Of a DNA stretch of 64,000 bases, positions 52,493-62,377 are shown piece by piece. Origin of the DNA: Affinundibacterium seohonense. GTDB taxonomy: Bacteria > Pseudomonadota > Gammaproteobacteria > Burkholderiales > Burkholderiaceae_D. Each line of letters starts with the position of its first letter. The stretch's first letter is position 1. Both the position numbers and the translations under genes were made by a program. The stretch covers positions 80,202-144,201 of the forward strand of contig NZ_JACOFW010000010.1 in the NCBI RefSeq assembly GCF_014284305.1, given 5' to 3'. Under the pieces are notes generated by a model that saw only the letters and a program-made list of their open reading frames with translations, did no database searches and had not been told where the DNA came from.

Positions 52493-54583
52493 TTATTTTT
52501 GCAAATAACGATTCATCCAGTTGATTACAGTGTGATGCCATAGCAAAGAATTCGCTGGTTTTAATATGTGATGATTTTCATCTGGGAATGTAAGCAATTG
52601 GCTTTCAATACCACGACGCTGCAAGGCAGTAAAAGCACCAAAAGACTGCGTGCTTGGAATACGGAAATCCATTTCGCCTTGCGTCACTAACATCGGTGTT
52701 TTCCACTTTTTGACGTGACTTACTGGGTTAAATTTCTCATGTTTCGCTGGGACATCATAGTAAGTGCCGCCATTTTCCCATTCGTTAAACCATAATTCTT
52801 CGGTGGAATAATACATCGCACGTGTATCGAAGACGCCAGCATGGTTGACGATGCATTTGAAGCCATCACTCCAGTTACCCGCGATCCAATTCATCATGTA
52901 GCCGCCATAAGATGCACCGAGCGCACAAGCATTCTGACTATCTAACCAAGGGAACTGTTTAGCAGCTGCAGCCATCCCCAATTTTAAATCGACGAGAGGT
53001 TTACCGCCCCAATCTTGACTGATCGAGTCAGTAAATGCTTGTCCATAGCCAAGTGAACCGTGGAAGTCGATGAACACGACGGCATAACCAGAACCAGCGT
53101 AGGTTTGTGGATTCCAGCGATAGCTCCAGTTATTTGCAAAGCTACTTTGTGGACCACCGTGAACGATAAAAGCGACAGGATATTTTTTGCCTTCCACCGC
53201 ATCCCAAGGCTTCATAGCATAGCCGTAGACCTTCTCGCCTTTTGCACCGGCAAAGGTGAATTGTTCGTACTCGCCGAATTTCACGTCGGCCAAGACGTCT
53301 TTGTTAACCTGCGTGATTTGTTTCCAAGCTGTCTGTCCTATGCTTGTCTGGTACAGTTGCGCGCCGGATGACAAATCGGCTTTGGCAATCACGGCGGTGT
53401 TCGCACGTACATCATAGCCACTGACAGCACCTTTGTCCGTTAATGCTGACACTTTGCCGCTTGTGGTATCGATGGCGAATAGGCGCAATTGACCAAGATC
53501 GAAAGCGCTGGTGTAAAGCGTTTTACCATCCTCTGACCAAGTCAAATTACTTGCAGAGCGATCCCATTTGTCCGCTAAGAGACGTTTTTTGCCAGTCTTA
53601 ACGTCCATTAACATGATCTGAAAGCGATCGGCTTCAAAACCAGGGCGCTTCATTGCCAGATAGGCTAAGGTATTACCATCTGGAGAGAAGGTCGGTTTGG
53701 CATCCCATGCAGGATTGTCAGCAGTCAGATTCTCTGGCGCTTCACCCCCGGCTGCCGGAACTTTAAATAAGTCAAAGTTGGTTGACCATGCTTCACTTTT
53801 GCCTGCAATCCGTGCCGAAAACACGATGTTATTGCCATCTGGCGTAAATGCATAATCTTCTTGGTCGCCATCAGGTTTGGAATGCACGTCGGCTTCTAGG
53901 CTGCCGCTTAAACTCACAGGCTTTTTAGCGGCAACATGGTTGGTATCGAGAGCGGCGCTGAACAAAACATTGCGGCGTCCATCCGCCCAGGTGTCCCAAT
54001 GGCGAATAAATAATTTATCGTGAATCTTGCCGCTAGCTTTATTTTTTGCTCTGCGTTCTAAGCGATCCTTGGAGCAGGCTAAATCTGCGCAATCGCGGAA
54101 AACCTCCATTGCCATTGCAATCCGATTTTCGGTCGGTGAGACTTTAAAACTTTCTACATCGACAGGCCAATCCGTGACCTTGTGGGCTACGCCACCAGCG
54201 ACAGGTAAGCGCCATACTTGACCACTACCAGAACGGCTAGAAACGAAATAAATTGCATCGCCTTTGGCAGACCATTGTGGTCCGCTATTGTTGCCCTCGG
54301 TATCGACGTTGGTATTGGTTAATTTTTGCGGTGTCGGCTTGGCCTCGGTCAAGTTAATCATCCACAGATCCCAGCGACCGCGATTCTTTTCTAAATCCGT
54401 CGTGCGTTGTGCATACACGACCAATTTGCCGTCAGGTGACACGGCAGGGCTGGCAACGCGCTCCATCTTCAGCATATCTTCTACGGTAAAGCCACGTTCG
54501 TCTGCGAAAGCGCTGGAACTCATACCAATACTAGCCAGCGCAATTGTCGCTGCACTCAATACAAAATTTCTTATTTTCATCAT
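52493..54583 (-). CDS. Exported S9-family prolyl oligopeptidase-like peptidase
   Basis: A 696-residue serine peptidase with a signal peptide (cleavage near SSSAFADE). The first half is a beta-propeller with repeated SPDGKLVVYAQRT / SPDGNTLAYLAMK segments. The alpha/beta hydrolase domain (about 440-696) has the triad Ser558 (GASYGGYMMN), Asp639 (GEMDFRIPS) and His671 or His672 (DENHHILKP). It cleaves short peptides in the periplasm, as other S9C-type peptidases. It is divergent from the GntR-ABC operon. Confidence 0.94.
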   Translation of the reverse strand: MMKIRNFVLSAATIALASIGMSSSAFADERGFTVEDMLKMERVASPAVSPDGKLVVYAQRTTDLEKNRGRWDLWMINLTEAKPTPQKLTNTNVDTEGNNSGPQWSAKGDAIYFVSSRSGSGQVWRLPVAGGVAHKVTDWPVDVESFKVSPTENRIAMAMEVFRDCADLACSKDRLERRAKNKASGKIHDKLFIRHWDTWADGRRNVLFSAALDTNHVAAKKPVSLSGSLEADVHSKPDGDQEDYAFTPDGNNIVFSARIAGKSEAWSTNFDLFKVPAAGGEAPENLTADNPAWDAKPTFSPDGNTLAYLAMKRPGFEADRFQIMLMDVKTGKKRLLADKWDRSASNLTWSEDGKTLYTSAFDLGQLRLFAIDTTSGKVSALTDKGAVSGYDVRANTAVIAKADLSSGAQLYQTSIGQTAWKQITQVNKDVLADVKFGEYEQFTFAGAKGEKVYGYAMKPWDAVEGKKYPVAFIVHGGPQSSFANNWSYRWNPQTYAGSGYAVVFIDFHGSLGYGQAFTDSISQDWGGKPLVDLKLGMAAAAKQFPWLDSQNACALGASYGGYMMNWIAGNWSDGFKCIVNHAGVFDTRAMYYSTEELWFNEWENGGTYYDVPAKHEKFNPVSHVKKWKTPMLVTQGEMDFRIPSTQSFGAFTALQRRGIESQLLTFPDENHHILKPANSLLWHHTVINWMNRYLQK

Positions 54584-54723
54584 TTCTCCTGTGGGTAAGC
54601 TTGCTCAAATCTGGAATTTAATTTTGCGAGACGCAGCATTTTAGCTGCAAGCTGCGGAATTGAAGTTGTTCTCAAATAAATTATATCGTGGAGTAGGAAA
54701 GTATTTTCAATATGGAATCTTGG

Positions 54724-54743
54724 TGTTATAGTTAACTACAACA
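54724..54743. promoter_or_regulatory. Palindromic operator candidate of the GntR-ABC operon, overlapping a -10 element
   Basis: TGTT-A-TAGTTAACTA-C-AACA is a 20-bp palindrome with one mismatched pair; the central TAGTTAACTA (54729-54738) is perfect. A TATAGT -10 hexamer (54727-54732) overlaps it. It lies 38 bases before the regulator start, as expected for autorepression by a YtrA-type GntR dimer. Confidence 0.65.
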
Positions 54744-54781
54744 GTGATTTAGCTAAATGGATAAAGTAGTCAGGAGCCCCC

Positions 54782-55159
54782 ATGGCCGCAATATGGAACG
54801 ACAACACGCCGATTTATCGGCAATTAAAGGAGCAAGTGGTAGCCATGATTTTGGATCGCCGTTTACAAGCGGGCGACGCTTTGCCGTCGGTACGCCAAAT
54901 TGCGGCTGAATTTCAATTGAATCCGATCACGGTATCTCGAGCTTATCAAGAATTGGTTGATGAAAAGGTGGTGGAGGTCAAGCGCGGCATCGGTATGTTT
55001 GTAATCGAAGGAGCAAGAGAAAAATTACTTGCAAGTGAACGTCAGCGCTTTCTGATTGAAGAATGGCCTGCGACCTTATTGCGATTAGAACTGTTGGGTT
55101 TAGATCTTAGTGAACTAGTACAGCAGCAAAACAAGCAAAATAATCAGGAGACTTCATGA
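54782..55159 (+). CDS. GntR-family transcriptional regulator, YtrA subfamily
   Basis: A 125-residue regulator. The winged helix covers residues 5-75: PIYRQLKEQVVAMILDRRL, GDALPSVRQIAAEFQLNPIT and VSRAYQELVDEKVVEVKRGIGMFV are the GntR signature. The short C-terminal part, about 50 residues with two helices, is the YtrA-type dimerisation tail. YtrA-type regulators repress the ABC transporter genes that follow them. AGGAG precedes the ATG with good spacing. It overlaps the ATPase gene by four bases (ATGA). Confidence 0.94.
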   Translation: MAAIWNDNTPIYRQLKEQVVAMILDRRLQAGDALPSVRQIAAEFQLNPITVSRAYQELVDEKVVEVKRGIGMFVIEGAREKLLASERQRFLIEEWPATLLRLELLGLDLSELVQQQNKQNNQETS

Positions 55160-56013
55160 TGGAAGCATTGATATCCGCAAAGTTTTTGAGCAAGAGTTTT
55201 GGAAAACAGAATGTGCTTAATCAAATTAACTTTGAAATTAAGCCTGGCAGTATTGTTGGGTTGATAGGGCCAAACGGCTCAGGTAAAACAACGACACTCA
55301 AGGCAATTCTTGGGCTAACACCATTTGATGGAGAACTGTCTGTCTTAGGTTTTGATCCGCGCACGCAGCGTGATGCTCTAATGCAGGAAGTTTGTTTTAT
55401 TGCCGATGTGGCGATTTTGCCGCGTTGGTTGCGCGTCTGTGATGCGATTGATTTTGTCGAGGGAGTCCATCCTAAATTCAATCGCGAAAAAGCAGAGCGT
55501 TATTTGGCTACGACCAAATTAAGTTTGAACATGAAAGTTAAGGCGATGTCAAAAGGTATGGCCGTGCAATTGCATCTTGCTTTGATTATGGCAATCGACG
55601 CGAAGCTATTGATTTTAGATGAGCCAACTTTGGGTCTCGACATCATGTATCGGAAAAAATTCTATCAGCATTTGTTGGAGGATTATTTTGACGAGGGGAA
55701 AACTATCATTATCACGACGCATCAGGTCGAAGAAGTTGAACATATGTTGAGTGATTTGATCTTTATACGAGAGGGGAAAATCGTGCTCCAATCCTCGATG
55801 GGCGAGATCGAAGATCGATTTACAGAACTAAGTGTCGATGCGGCGAACCGGGATGCAGCGCAAGGATTGCAACCGATTGATCAACGTATAGTATTTGGTA
55901 AATCCTTAATGCTGTTTGATGGTGTCCCCCGCGCTCAACTTAAACAACTGGGAGAGACAAGGACACCAGCCGTAACAGATTTGTTTGTGACAATGATGAA
56001 GGGAGTTTACTAA
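55156..56013 (+). CDS. ABC transporter ATP-binding protein (YtrB-like)
   Basis: A 285-residue ATPase. Walker A GPNGSGKTT is at 38-46 and Walker B LLILDEPT at 151-158. The signature sequence is degenerate, MSKGM at 131-135 in place of LSGGQ, as in YtrB-type importers or exporters. The H-loop is in TIIITTHQVEEVEHM. It drives the permease encoded next, whose ATG shares a base with its stop (TAATG). Substrate unknown. Confidence 0.93.
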   Translation: MMEALISAKFLSKSFGKQNVLNQINFEIKPGSIVGLIGPNGSGKTTTLKAILGLTPFDGELSVLGFDPRTQRDALMQEVCFIADVAILPRWLRVCDAIDFVEGVHPKFNREKAERYLATTKLSLNMKVKAMSKGMAVQLHLALIMAIDAKLLILDEPTLGLDIMYRKKFYQHLLEDYFDEGKTIIITTHQVEEVEHMLSDLIFIREGKIVLQSSMGEIEDRFTELSVDAANRDAAQGLQPIDQRIVFGKSLMLFDGVPRAQLKQLGETRTPAVTDLFVTMMKGVY

Positions 56014-57053
56014 TGAATGCGATAACAGGGTTTCAAGTCCCAAAGCTGTTAAACCATCAAGTGAAAACGTCTGAAATTAAGTCTTTTCTAAAGACAATGC
56101 GATGGTTGCTGAAGCGGGAATTTTGGGAAAACAAGTATTTGTTTTTTTGGGGCCCATTGGGAATAGCATTTACTTTCTGTGCTGTTTTTTTATCGGCTGC
56201 TTTTAACGATAGTCCTTGGCGTATGCACACAAAAATCTTGGGCGACGACAAAATGATGCAAACCGACCCATTGGCTGGCGCTAATTTGATCCGCGATTTC
56301 ATCGCAACATTAGGAAGTCAGTTGCCGATTGTGATTCAAATGTGTCATTTTTGGATGTTTTGTATCGGTGGCTTTGTGTCGATTCTCTATTTGATGAGTG
56401 CCTTGCACACTGAACGTCTTGATCGAAGCATATTATTTTGGAAGTCTTTTCCGATTGCGGATTCACAAACCATACTTTCGAAAATCATTTTCCCATTATT
56501 TCTATTGCCACTCATCATGTGGATGATGGTAAGTACGTTGCTTTTTGCCTCTATGTTCTTGTTTGGTTTCGTATCTGAATTCACCTCGGTTAAATTGCTT
56601 TGGGCTTTGATCGGAAACCTCGATTTTTATACCGCATCCTTAGATGTTCTCGTACTGTTGCCATTCTACTTTGTTTGGGCATTACCAAGCGTAGCCTGGT
56701 TTTTGATGGTGTCCGCTTGGGCCAAATCGCGCGTATTTCCTTGGGCTTTTGGGATTCCTGTTTTATCCATAGGATTACTATTACTCTTGAATTATGTTTT
56801 TCATTTTGGGTGGGACGTTCGCTGGTATTCGATTCATATCGTCCTCAGACTAATCTCTGGGGTTTTTCCTGCAAGTTGGTTGCTGGAGCAGCAAAACATT
56901 GGCCTTCCTGAGCAATATTTCAGTTTGCAAAATATCACCCAGCAAGCTTGGTTGGCATTGCAGGGAATATCGCTCTGGTTAAGTGTAGTCGCGGGAATTG
57001 TGATGCTGTTTGTTGCCGTACGTTTACGCCAATTTAATGAATCGAACACGTAG
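56013..57053 (+). CDS. ABC transporter permease
   Basis: A 346-residue protein with about six membrane segments (near 55-75, 115-137, 170-195, 215-240, 248-270 and 315-340) and a long cytoplasmic start. I see no specific ABC-2 signature beyond the general layout and its place in the GntR-ATPase-permease operon. A region with FWKSFPIADSQTILSKIIFP between segments two and three is typical of permeases of this GntR-linked group. Substrate unknown; such operons often respond to cell-envelope stress. Confidence 0.85.
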   Translation: MNAITGFQVPKLLNHQVKTSEIKSFLKTMRWLLKREFWENKYLFFWGPLGIAFTFCAVFLSAAFNDSPWRMHTKILGDDKMMQTDPLAGANLIRDFIATLGSQLPIVIQMCHFWMFCIGGFVSILYLMSALHTERLDRSILFWKSFPIADSQTILSKIIFPLFLLPLIMWMMVSTLLFASMFLFGFVSEFTSVKLLWALIGNLDFYTASLDVLVLLPFYFVWALPSVAWFLMVSAWAKSRVFPWAFGIPVLSIGLLLLLNYVFHFGWDVRWYSIHIVLRLISGVFPASWLLEQQNIGLPEQYFSLQNITQQAWLALQGISLWLSVVAGIVMLFVAVRLRQFNESNT

Positions 57054-57359
57054 TTTTGAAAACTTAATTAAATTCACGGTTGAATTTTTAATTATGCTAC
57101 CTAAGTACCTAAGGGCAGCTTTCTTCGATATAAATTTGACGTGGAAAATTGCTCTCTAACATAGAACTCTCGCGATTAAAACTCGTCGCGTATAAGCTAT
57201 TGAGACCGGAAAACACCTAATAGCTTGTCAATTTTGGTATGCTATGAATACCGTCTTGCTACTTTCGTAGCGAAAAAAATTAGTGCTTTAATTGGTGCAA
57301 TAAAAATACTTCATGAAGATTTTTTTGTTGCTTCGCTATCTTTCTTAAACTGGAACACC
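57054..57359. other. Gap between the ABC operon and the M16 peptidase gene
   Basis: About 306 AT-rich bases. A perfect 8-bp inverted repeat AAGCTATT / AATAGCTT lies at 57194-57201 and 57219-57226 and could be a regulator site. TTGTCA at 57225-57230 is a possible -35 but lacks a good -10. The reading frame is open from 57225 but without signal-like N-terminus; I see no other gene. Confidence 0.4.
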
Positions 57360-60152
57360 ATGAAATTGAAACCAATCTGTCTCGCCTTTGCGTTAGCTTT
57401 TAGTTCTGCCTCCGCTGTCCTTCCAGCCATCGCACAAGATGCAAAAGCGCCTGCGGCAAAAGCAGCAAAATCTGCTAAAACTGCACCTGCTGCTGTCTAC
57501 ACTTCCGTTGAGGGTATCACCGAGTACCGTCTGGCCAACGGTTTGCGCGTTTTATTTGCACCCGATGCCTCTAAACCCACGACCACAGTCAATGTCACCT
57601 ACATGGTAGGTTCACGCCATGAAAGTTATGGTGAAACCGGAATGGCGCATTTGTTAGAGCATTTACTGTTCAAGGGGACTAAGACGAGTGGGAACTTGAT
57701 GGAACAATTAAGTAAGCGCGGTATGCAATTTAATGGTACGACTTTTTATGATCGTACGAACTACTATGAAACTTTTCCCTCTAGCGAAGATAATTTGCAA
57801 TGGGCGTTGAATATGGAAGCGGATCGTATGATCAATTCCAAAATTGCTCGTAGTGACCTAGATACGGAATTTTCTGTAGTACGTAATGAGATGGAAATCG
57901 GTGAAAATAATCCTTTCCGCGTGTTATGGAAGCAGTTAGCTGCAGTGACTTTCGATTGGCATAACTACGGCAATAACACCATTGGCGCACGCGCCGACGT
58001 GGAAGGTGTAAAGATTGATAACCTGCAAGGTTTCTATCGCAAGTTCTATCAACCAGATAACGCCGTATTGATGGTAGCTGGTAAGTTTGATACTGCAAAA
58101 ACCTTAGCATTGATTGAAAAAACCTTTGGCGGGATTGCTAAACCTAGCCGCCAATTAGAAAAAACTTGGACGCGTGAACAAGCACGTGATGGTGTGCGTG
58201 AAGTGACCGTACGTCGTGTTACTGATCAACAAATGGCAGCAGTCTTGTATCCAACCGCACCTGGTAGCCATGCGGACGCTGCAGCACTGGCGGCATTGGG
58301 TGACATTTTAGGATCATCGCCTAACGGTCGTTTACATAAGCAATTGGTTGAAACCAAGCAAGCAGTCGGCGTTGGTCAAATCGTCTTTCAATTAGCTGAG
58401 CCAGGCTATTCTATGTACTTGACGATGCTGAGTAAGGATCAAAGCGTCGATGCAGCGAAGAAAGTTTTGATCGACACAGTCGAAGGTCTGGAAAAGAATC
58501 CAGTTACCGAAGCGGAATTAAAACGCGCCAAAACGACTTTGCTCAACGATTTGGAAAAAACGATTAATGATCCTCAGCGTTTGTGTGTGAGCATGTCCGA
58601 ATCAATCGCGATGGGTGATTGGCGTTTGTTCTTCATTCAACGCGATCGTATCGAGGCCTTAACGCTGGCCGATGTCAATCGTGTGGCGAAGAATTACTTC
58701 AAACAAGATAACCGCAGTTTTGGTCAATACATTCCAGTCGCTGCACCTGATCGCGCGGAAATTCCTGATACACCGGATGTCGCAAAATTAGTGGATGGTT
58801 ACAAAGGCCGCGCGAAAGTCGAGGCGGGTGAGACTTTTGATGCGACCCCAGCGAATATTGATAAACGTACAGAAAAATTCAATTTGGCAAATGGCGCCAA
58901 AGTGGCGTTGTTGAGTAAAAAAACACGTGGTGAAACTGTGACTGGTCGTTTGAATTTGCATTTGGGTGATGAGACCTCATTATTCGGAAAAACTGTTGCT
59001 TCTGATATCGCAGCGGATATGTTGATGCGTGGTTCTAGCAAATTGTCACGTGCTGAATTAGATACCAAATTGGGCGAGTTGAAAGCGAAATTGACGATCT
59101 CTGGCGCGGGTCAAAACGTGGCGGTGAGCTTTGAAACGGTACGTGCCAATTTACCTGCATTATTGGATATCATGCGTGACGTATTGCGTGCACCAGCATT
59201 CCCGCAAACTGAATTTGATTTGCTGGTAAAAGAGAACCTGTCTGCACTCGAAAGTTCTCGCAGCGAGCCACAAACGGCTGCGTCTGAAGCGATGAAAGTC
59301 AAGAAAAACGCACCGTACAAAAAAGGTGATATTCGTTATGCAGCGTCGATTGATGATGGTATTGCTGAATACAGTGCGATCAAACTAGATGCCGCCAAAG
59401 ACTTCTATAAGCACTTCTATGGCGCAAGTGCTGCAGAGTTTACTTTGGTTGGGGACTTTGATGCGCCAGCAGTGAAAGCCAAATTGGCTAACATCATTGG
59501 TGATTGGAATAGCCCAGCGAAATTTACACGTGCCCCAAGTTTGCCAGTGGCAGCAGCAACAGCCTCTGTTAAATTGGAAACACCAGACAAAGCAAATGCA
59601 TTCTACTTGGCTGACTTGCCGTTTGAATTAAATGATCAGGCGGCAGAGTATCCGGCTTTATTAGTTGCCGATAATGTTTTAGGCGGTGGTATCAAATCTC
59701 GTTTGTTTGGTCGTATTCGTCAGAAGGAAGGTATTAGCTATGGCGTAGGTAGTGGTGTTTCCGTACCTGCTTTAGATAAAACAGCTGGCTTGACTCTGTA
59801 TGCAATGTTTGCGCCACAAAACTTAGAGCGTTTGCAAAATGCGATTAAAGAAGAGTTGGCCTTGTTTGTAAAAGACGGTATTACGGCGACTGAGTTGGCT
59901 GATGCGAAACAAGCTTTGGCACAGACGTATGCCTTGCGTCGCGCTCAAGATCCAACATTAGCCGGTGCCTTGCGTAATCAATTGTTCTTGGGTCGTAGTA
60001 TGGCGTTTGATGCAGCATTAGATGCGAAAATTGCCGCTTTGACTTTGGAGCAGGTCAATACAGCGATTCGTCAATTTATCAAACCAGAAAGCATCGCACA
60101 TTACTACGCTGGTGATTTCGCAGGTGCTGCAAAGAAAGCCGCAGCGAAGTAA
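57360..60152 (+). CDS. Exported M16-family zinc peptidase (two-domain)
   Basis: A 930-residue protein with a signal peptide (cleavage near LPAIAQD), starting at the ATG 57360. The inverted zinc motif HLLEH is at 97-101 in GMAHLLEHLLFKGT, with the distal Glu in VVRNEMEIGENNPF. Two M16 halves follow, a catalytic one (about 55-480) and an inactive one (about 510-900) with GGGIKSRLFGRIRQKEGISY. Length near 900 fits the pitrilysin-like fused form. It degrades peptides in the periplasm. The N-terminal Ala/Lys-rich stretch (DAKAPAAKAAKSAKTAPAA) is a linker. A strong terminator follows. Confidence 0.94.
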   Translation: MKLKPICLAFALAFSSASAVLPAIAQDAKAPAAKAAKSAKTAPAAVYTSVEGITEYRLANGLRVLFAPDASKPTTTVNVTYMVGSRHESYGETGMAHLLEHLLFKGTKTSGNLMEQLSKRGMQFNGTTFYDRTNYYETFPSSEDNLQWALNMEADRMINSKIARSDLDTEFSVVRNEMEIGENNPFRVLWKQLAAVTFDWHNYGNNTIGARADVEGVKIDNLQGFYRKFYQPDNAVLMVAGKFDTAKTLALIEKTFGGIAKPSRQLEKTWTREQARDGVREVTVRRVTDQQMAAVLYPTAPGSHADAAALAALGDILGSSPNGRLHKQLVETKQAVGVGQIVFQLAEPGYSMYLTMLSKDQSVDAAKKVLIDTVEGLEKNPVTEAELKRAKTTLLNDLEKTINDPQRLCVSMSESIAMGDWRLFFIQRDRIEALTLADVNRVAKNYFKQDNRSFGQYIPVAAPDRAEIPDTPDVAKLVDGYKGRAKVEAGETFDATPANIDKRTEKFNLANGAKVALLSKKTRGETVTGRLNLHLGDETSLFGKTVASDIAADMLMRGSSKLSRAELDTKLGELKAKLTISGAGQNVAVSFETVRANLPALLDIMRDVLRAPAFPQTEFDLLVKENLSALESSRSEPQTAASEAMKVKKNAPYKKGDIRYAASIDDGIAEYSAIKLDAAKDFYKHFYGASAAEFTLVGDFDAPAVKAKLANIIGDWNSPAKFTRAPSLPVAAATASVKLETPDKANAFYLADLPFELNDQAAEYPALLVADNVLGGGIKSRLFGRIRQKEGISYGVGSGVSVPALDKTAGLTLYAMFAPQNLERLQNAIKEELALFVKDGITATELADAKQALAQTYALRRAQDPTLAGALRNQLFLGRSMAFDAALDAKIAALTLEQVNTAIRQFIKPESIAHYYAGDFAGAAKKAAAK

Positions 60153-60238
60153 GACTGTGGGACTTGCGACTATTCGGTGGCAAGTCTTGCTCCAAGTGGC
60201 TGTATGAATTTTTGTTGTTGAAGTTTGGCTTTGAGTAA

Positions 60239-60275
60239 AAAAAGCGCAGTGTGATTTCTCACACTGCGCTTTTTT
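60239..60275 (+). terminator. Rho-independent terminator after the M16 peptidase gene
   Basis: AAAAAGCGCAGTGTGA pairs with TCACACTGCGCTTTTT over the loop TTTC, followed by more T. The stem is perfect, and it lies between convergent genes. Confidence 0.92.
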
Positions 60276-60333
60276 ATTTTTACTCTTTGACTTTGTCTTG
60301 TTTGCTCGTTAATTTAGAGGCAAGTAACATCGT

Positions 60334-60942
60334 TTAGATTATCATCCAGCGACCACCGCGATAACCCACTCTGACGCGATCACCAATACGAAATTGCCCA
60401 GAATTGCTCATCACCACAGCATGTGTTTGACCATTGCCCATTCTGATGGTGATTTCCGTGTGTCCACGTTGCTCGGTGGTACCGCGATCTAGTTCGTTTC
60501 CAATGACACCACCAATAATGGCGCCACCTAAAGTCGCTACTGCGCGACCACCATCATGATCATTACTTCTGCCGCTGTGGCGACCGTAACCACGTCCACG
60601 ATAGGATGAGCGATCATCGTTTCGACCGATTTGATTGCCAATAATACCGCCTAATATGGCACCAACCACGGCACCACCACCGCTGCTTTCACGGATTTCA
60701 TTGATGTTACGAATATCAACGATTTGCGCAATTTCTGTTTGGTTGTCGGAATAATTCGAAGAATATGAATTTTCGTACTGATTCGAATAGCGAGTCGTAT
60801 ATTGGTCTTGATATTGTCGAGGATACTGGGTGTTGTAGCCAGAATTATAGTCGCGTACAGGCTCTGAGCGATAACGATGAACTACACATCCAGTCAGTTG
60901 GCTTAGTGCCAGAATAGCAGCAAATAAAGCAATTTTTCGCAT
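60334..60942 (-). CDS. Glycine-zipper (17 kDa antigen-like) lipoprotein
   Basis: A 202-residue lipoprotein. The lipobox LTGC puts the lipidated cysteine at 19. Residues 30-75 are rich in Tyr, Asn, Gln and Ser with repeated QY/NS units (NTQYPRQYQDQYTTRY). Two glycine-zipper segments follow: GGGAVVGAILGGIIGNQIG and AVATLGGAIIGGVIGNELD, separated by a Gly/Arg/Ser-rich spacer. The C-terminal strands (RMGNGQTHAVVMSNSGQFRI and GDRVRVGYRGGRWMII) match the 17-kDa surface antigen family. Likely outer-membrane or periplasmic; function unclear. Confidence 0.88.
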   Translation of the reverse strand: MRKIALFAAILALSQLTGCVVHRYRSEPVRDYNSGYNTQYPRQYQDQYTTRYSNQYENSYSSNYSDNQTEIAQIVDIRNINEIRESSGGGAVVGAILGGIIGNQIGRNDDRSSYRGRGYGRHSGRSNDHDGGRAVATLGGAIIGGVIGNELDRGTTEQRGHTEITIRMGNGQTHAVVMSNSGQFRIGDRVRVGYRGGRWMII

Positions 60943-61093
60943 GATGTTTCCAAGTGAAATGAGGGCGATAAGAAAAACAGCAGGTGATGACGATGAGCTT
61001 ATAACGCGTTCGCATTGGCCGCAGTTGACCCTTGTTTTCTGTTTTACCTCAGTTTAGTTTAAGCAGTACCATGCAATACGACTTCTGGTGTAG

Positions 61094-62335
61094 TTAGATA
61101 ATCCCATCGAGCTTGAGTTGTGCAATCTTTTCGTCATCAAAATGCAGTAAGTCGCGCAAACATTGTTCAGTATGTTGGCTTAGTAGAGGAGGTGCTTGCC
61201 GATATTCCACTGGGGTTTTTGATAACTTCATCGGGCTGGCTACTAAGGGGACTATGCCTGCCTTGGGATGGTCTAATTCAATTTGCATGCAACGCGCCCG
61301 CACTTGTGGATCATTAAACACTTCTTCTAGATTATTAATCGGACCACAAGGGACTGCGGCTAACTCTAGTGCGCTGATCCATTCATTTTTTGTTTTACGT
61401 TTGACCATGTCAGCGAGCATGGGGACTAAGATATCGCGATGTTGTACGCGTAGTGGATTACTGAGGAAGCGCGGGTCGTCGGCTAATTCTGCGCGTTCAC
61501 CAATCTGTACAAACTTACGATACTGAGCATCGTTTCCTGCCGCGACGATGATGTGACCGTCCGCGGTGGCGAAAGTTTGATACGGCACGATATTTTGATG
61601 TGCATTACCCCAGCGTTTTGGGATATTTCCGCTGGTGAGATAATTGGATCCCATATTTGCCAGCATTGCCACTTGTACGTCAAGTAATCCCATGTCGATG
61701 TATTGTCCCTCGCCAGTTTTGTCACGATGAGTCAGGGCCGCTAAGACGGCGATGGTGGCGTACATACCTGTCATTAAGTCGGTGATCGCAACACCCGCTT
61801 TTTGTGGCCCGCCGCCAGCCAGATCATCACGTTCGCCGGTCAGAGACATCAATCCACCCATACCTTGTATGATGAAATCGTAACCAGAGCGATGTGCGTA
61901 GGGACCATCTTGACCAAAGCCAGTGATGGAGCAATACACTAAATCAGGCTTGATCTGTATTAATGCGTCATAGTCCAGACCATATTTTGCGAGTTGACCA
62001 ACTTTGTAATTTTCTAGAAGAACATCAGATTGCTTGACTAGTTCACGAATAATGCTTTGACCTTGTGAAGTTGAAATATCCACGGTGATGGCTTGTTTGC
62101 CGCGATTGGCCGCCAGATAATAAGCTGCCTCACCTGTGGAATTGCCGGCCGCATCTTGTAAGTAGGGTGGTCCCCAACTTCGCGTGTCGTCACCTGAATC
62201 TGGACGTTCGACCTTAATCACTTCTGCACCGAGATCCGCCAGATTTTGTGAGCACCACGGTCCTGCTAGGACGCGGGTCAGATCCAAAATGCGAAGATGT
62301 CCAAGTGCGGTCTTGTGTTGCGTGGAGGTCTGCAT
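61094..62335 (-). CDS. Class III CoA-transferase (CaiB/BaiF family)
   Basis: A 413-residue enzyme that moves CoA between carboxylic acids through an aspartyl intermediate. Motifs: RILDLTRVLAGPWCSQNLAD at the start, KVERPDSGDDTRSWGPP, NRGKQAITVD, and GVAITDLMTGMYAT with the probable catalytic Asp186. The C-terminus has PCGPINNLEEVFNDPQV. The acid substrate cannot be told; there is no acyl-CoA dehydrogenase partner nearby. It is divergent from the glycerophosphodiesterase gene, sharing a 42-base gap. Confidence 0.93.
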   Translation of the reverse strand: MQTSTQHKTALGHLRILDLTRVLAGPWCSQNLADLGAEVIKVERPDSGDDTRSWGPPYLQDAAGNSTGEAAYYLAANRGKQAITVDISTSQGQSIIRELVKQSDVLLENYKVGQLAKYGLDYDALIQIKPDLVYCSITGFGQDGPYAHRSGYDFIIQGMGGLMSLTGERDDLAGGGPQKAGVAITDLMTGMYATIAVLAALTHRDKTGEGQYIDMGLLDVQVAMLANMGSNYLTSGNIPKRWGNAHQNIVPYQTFATADGHIIVAAGNDAQYRKFVQIGERAELADDPRFLSNPLRVQHRDILVPMLADMVKRKTKNEWISALELAAVPCGPINNLEEVFNDPQVRARCMQIELDHPKAGIVPLVASPMKLSKTPVEYRQAPPLLSQHTEQCLRDLLHFDDEKIAQLKLDGII

Positions 62336-62377
62336 ATATGCTGTCTTTATTTATTAGAATTTGAGAGGGATTGCAAG

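Noticed and set aside
54264..54644. 126-codon plus-strand frame across the start of the S9 peptidase gene
   Set aside because: Antisense to a clear signal peptide and propeller region; no domain or ribosome site.
57225..57359. Upstream extension of the M16 peptidase
   Set aside because: The 45 extra residues would place the clear signal peptide inside the protein; the ATG at 57360 starts it properly.
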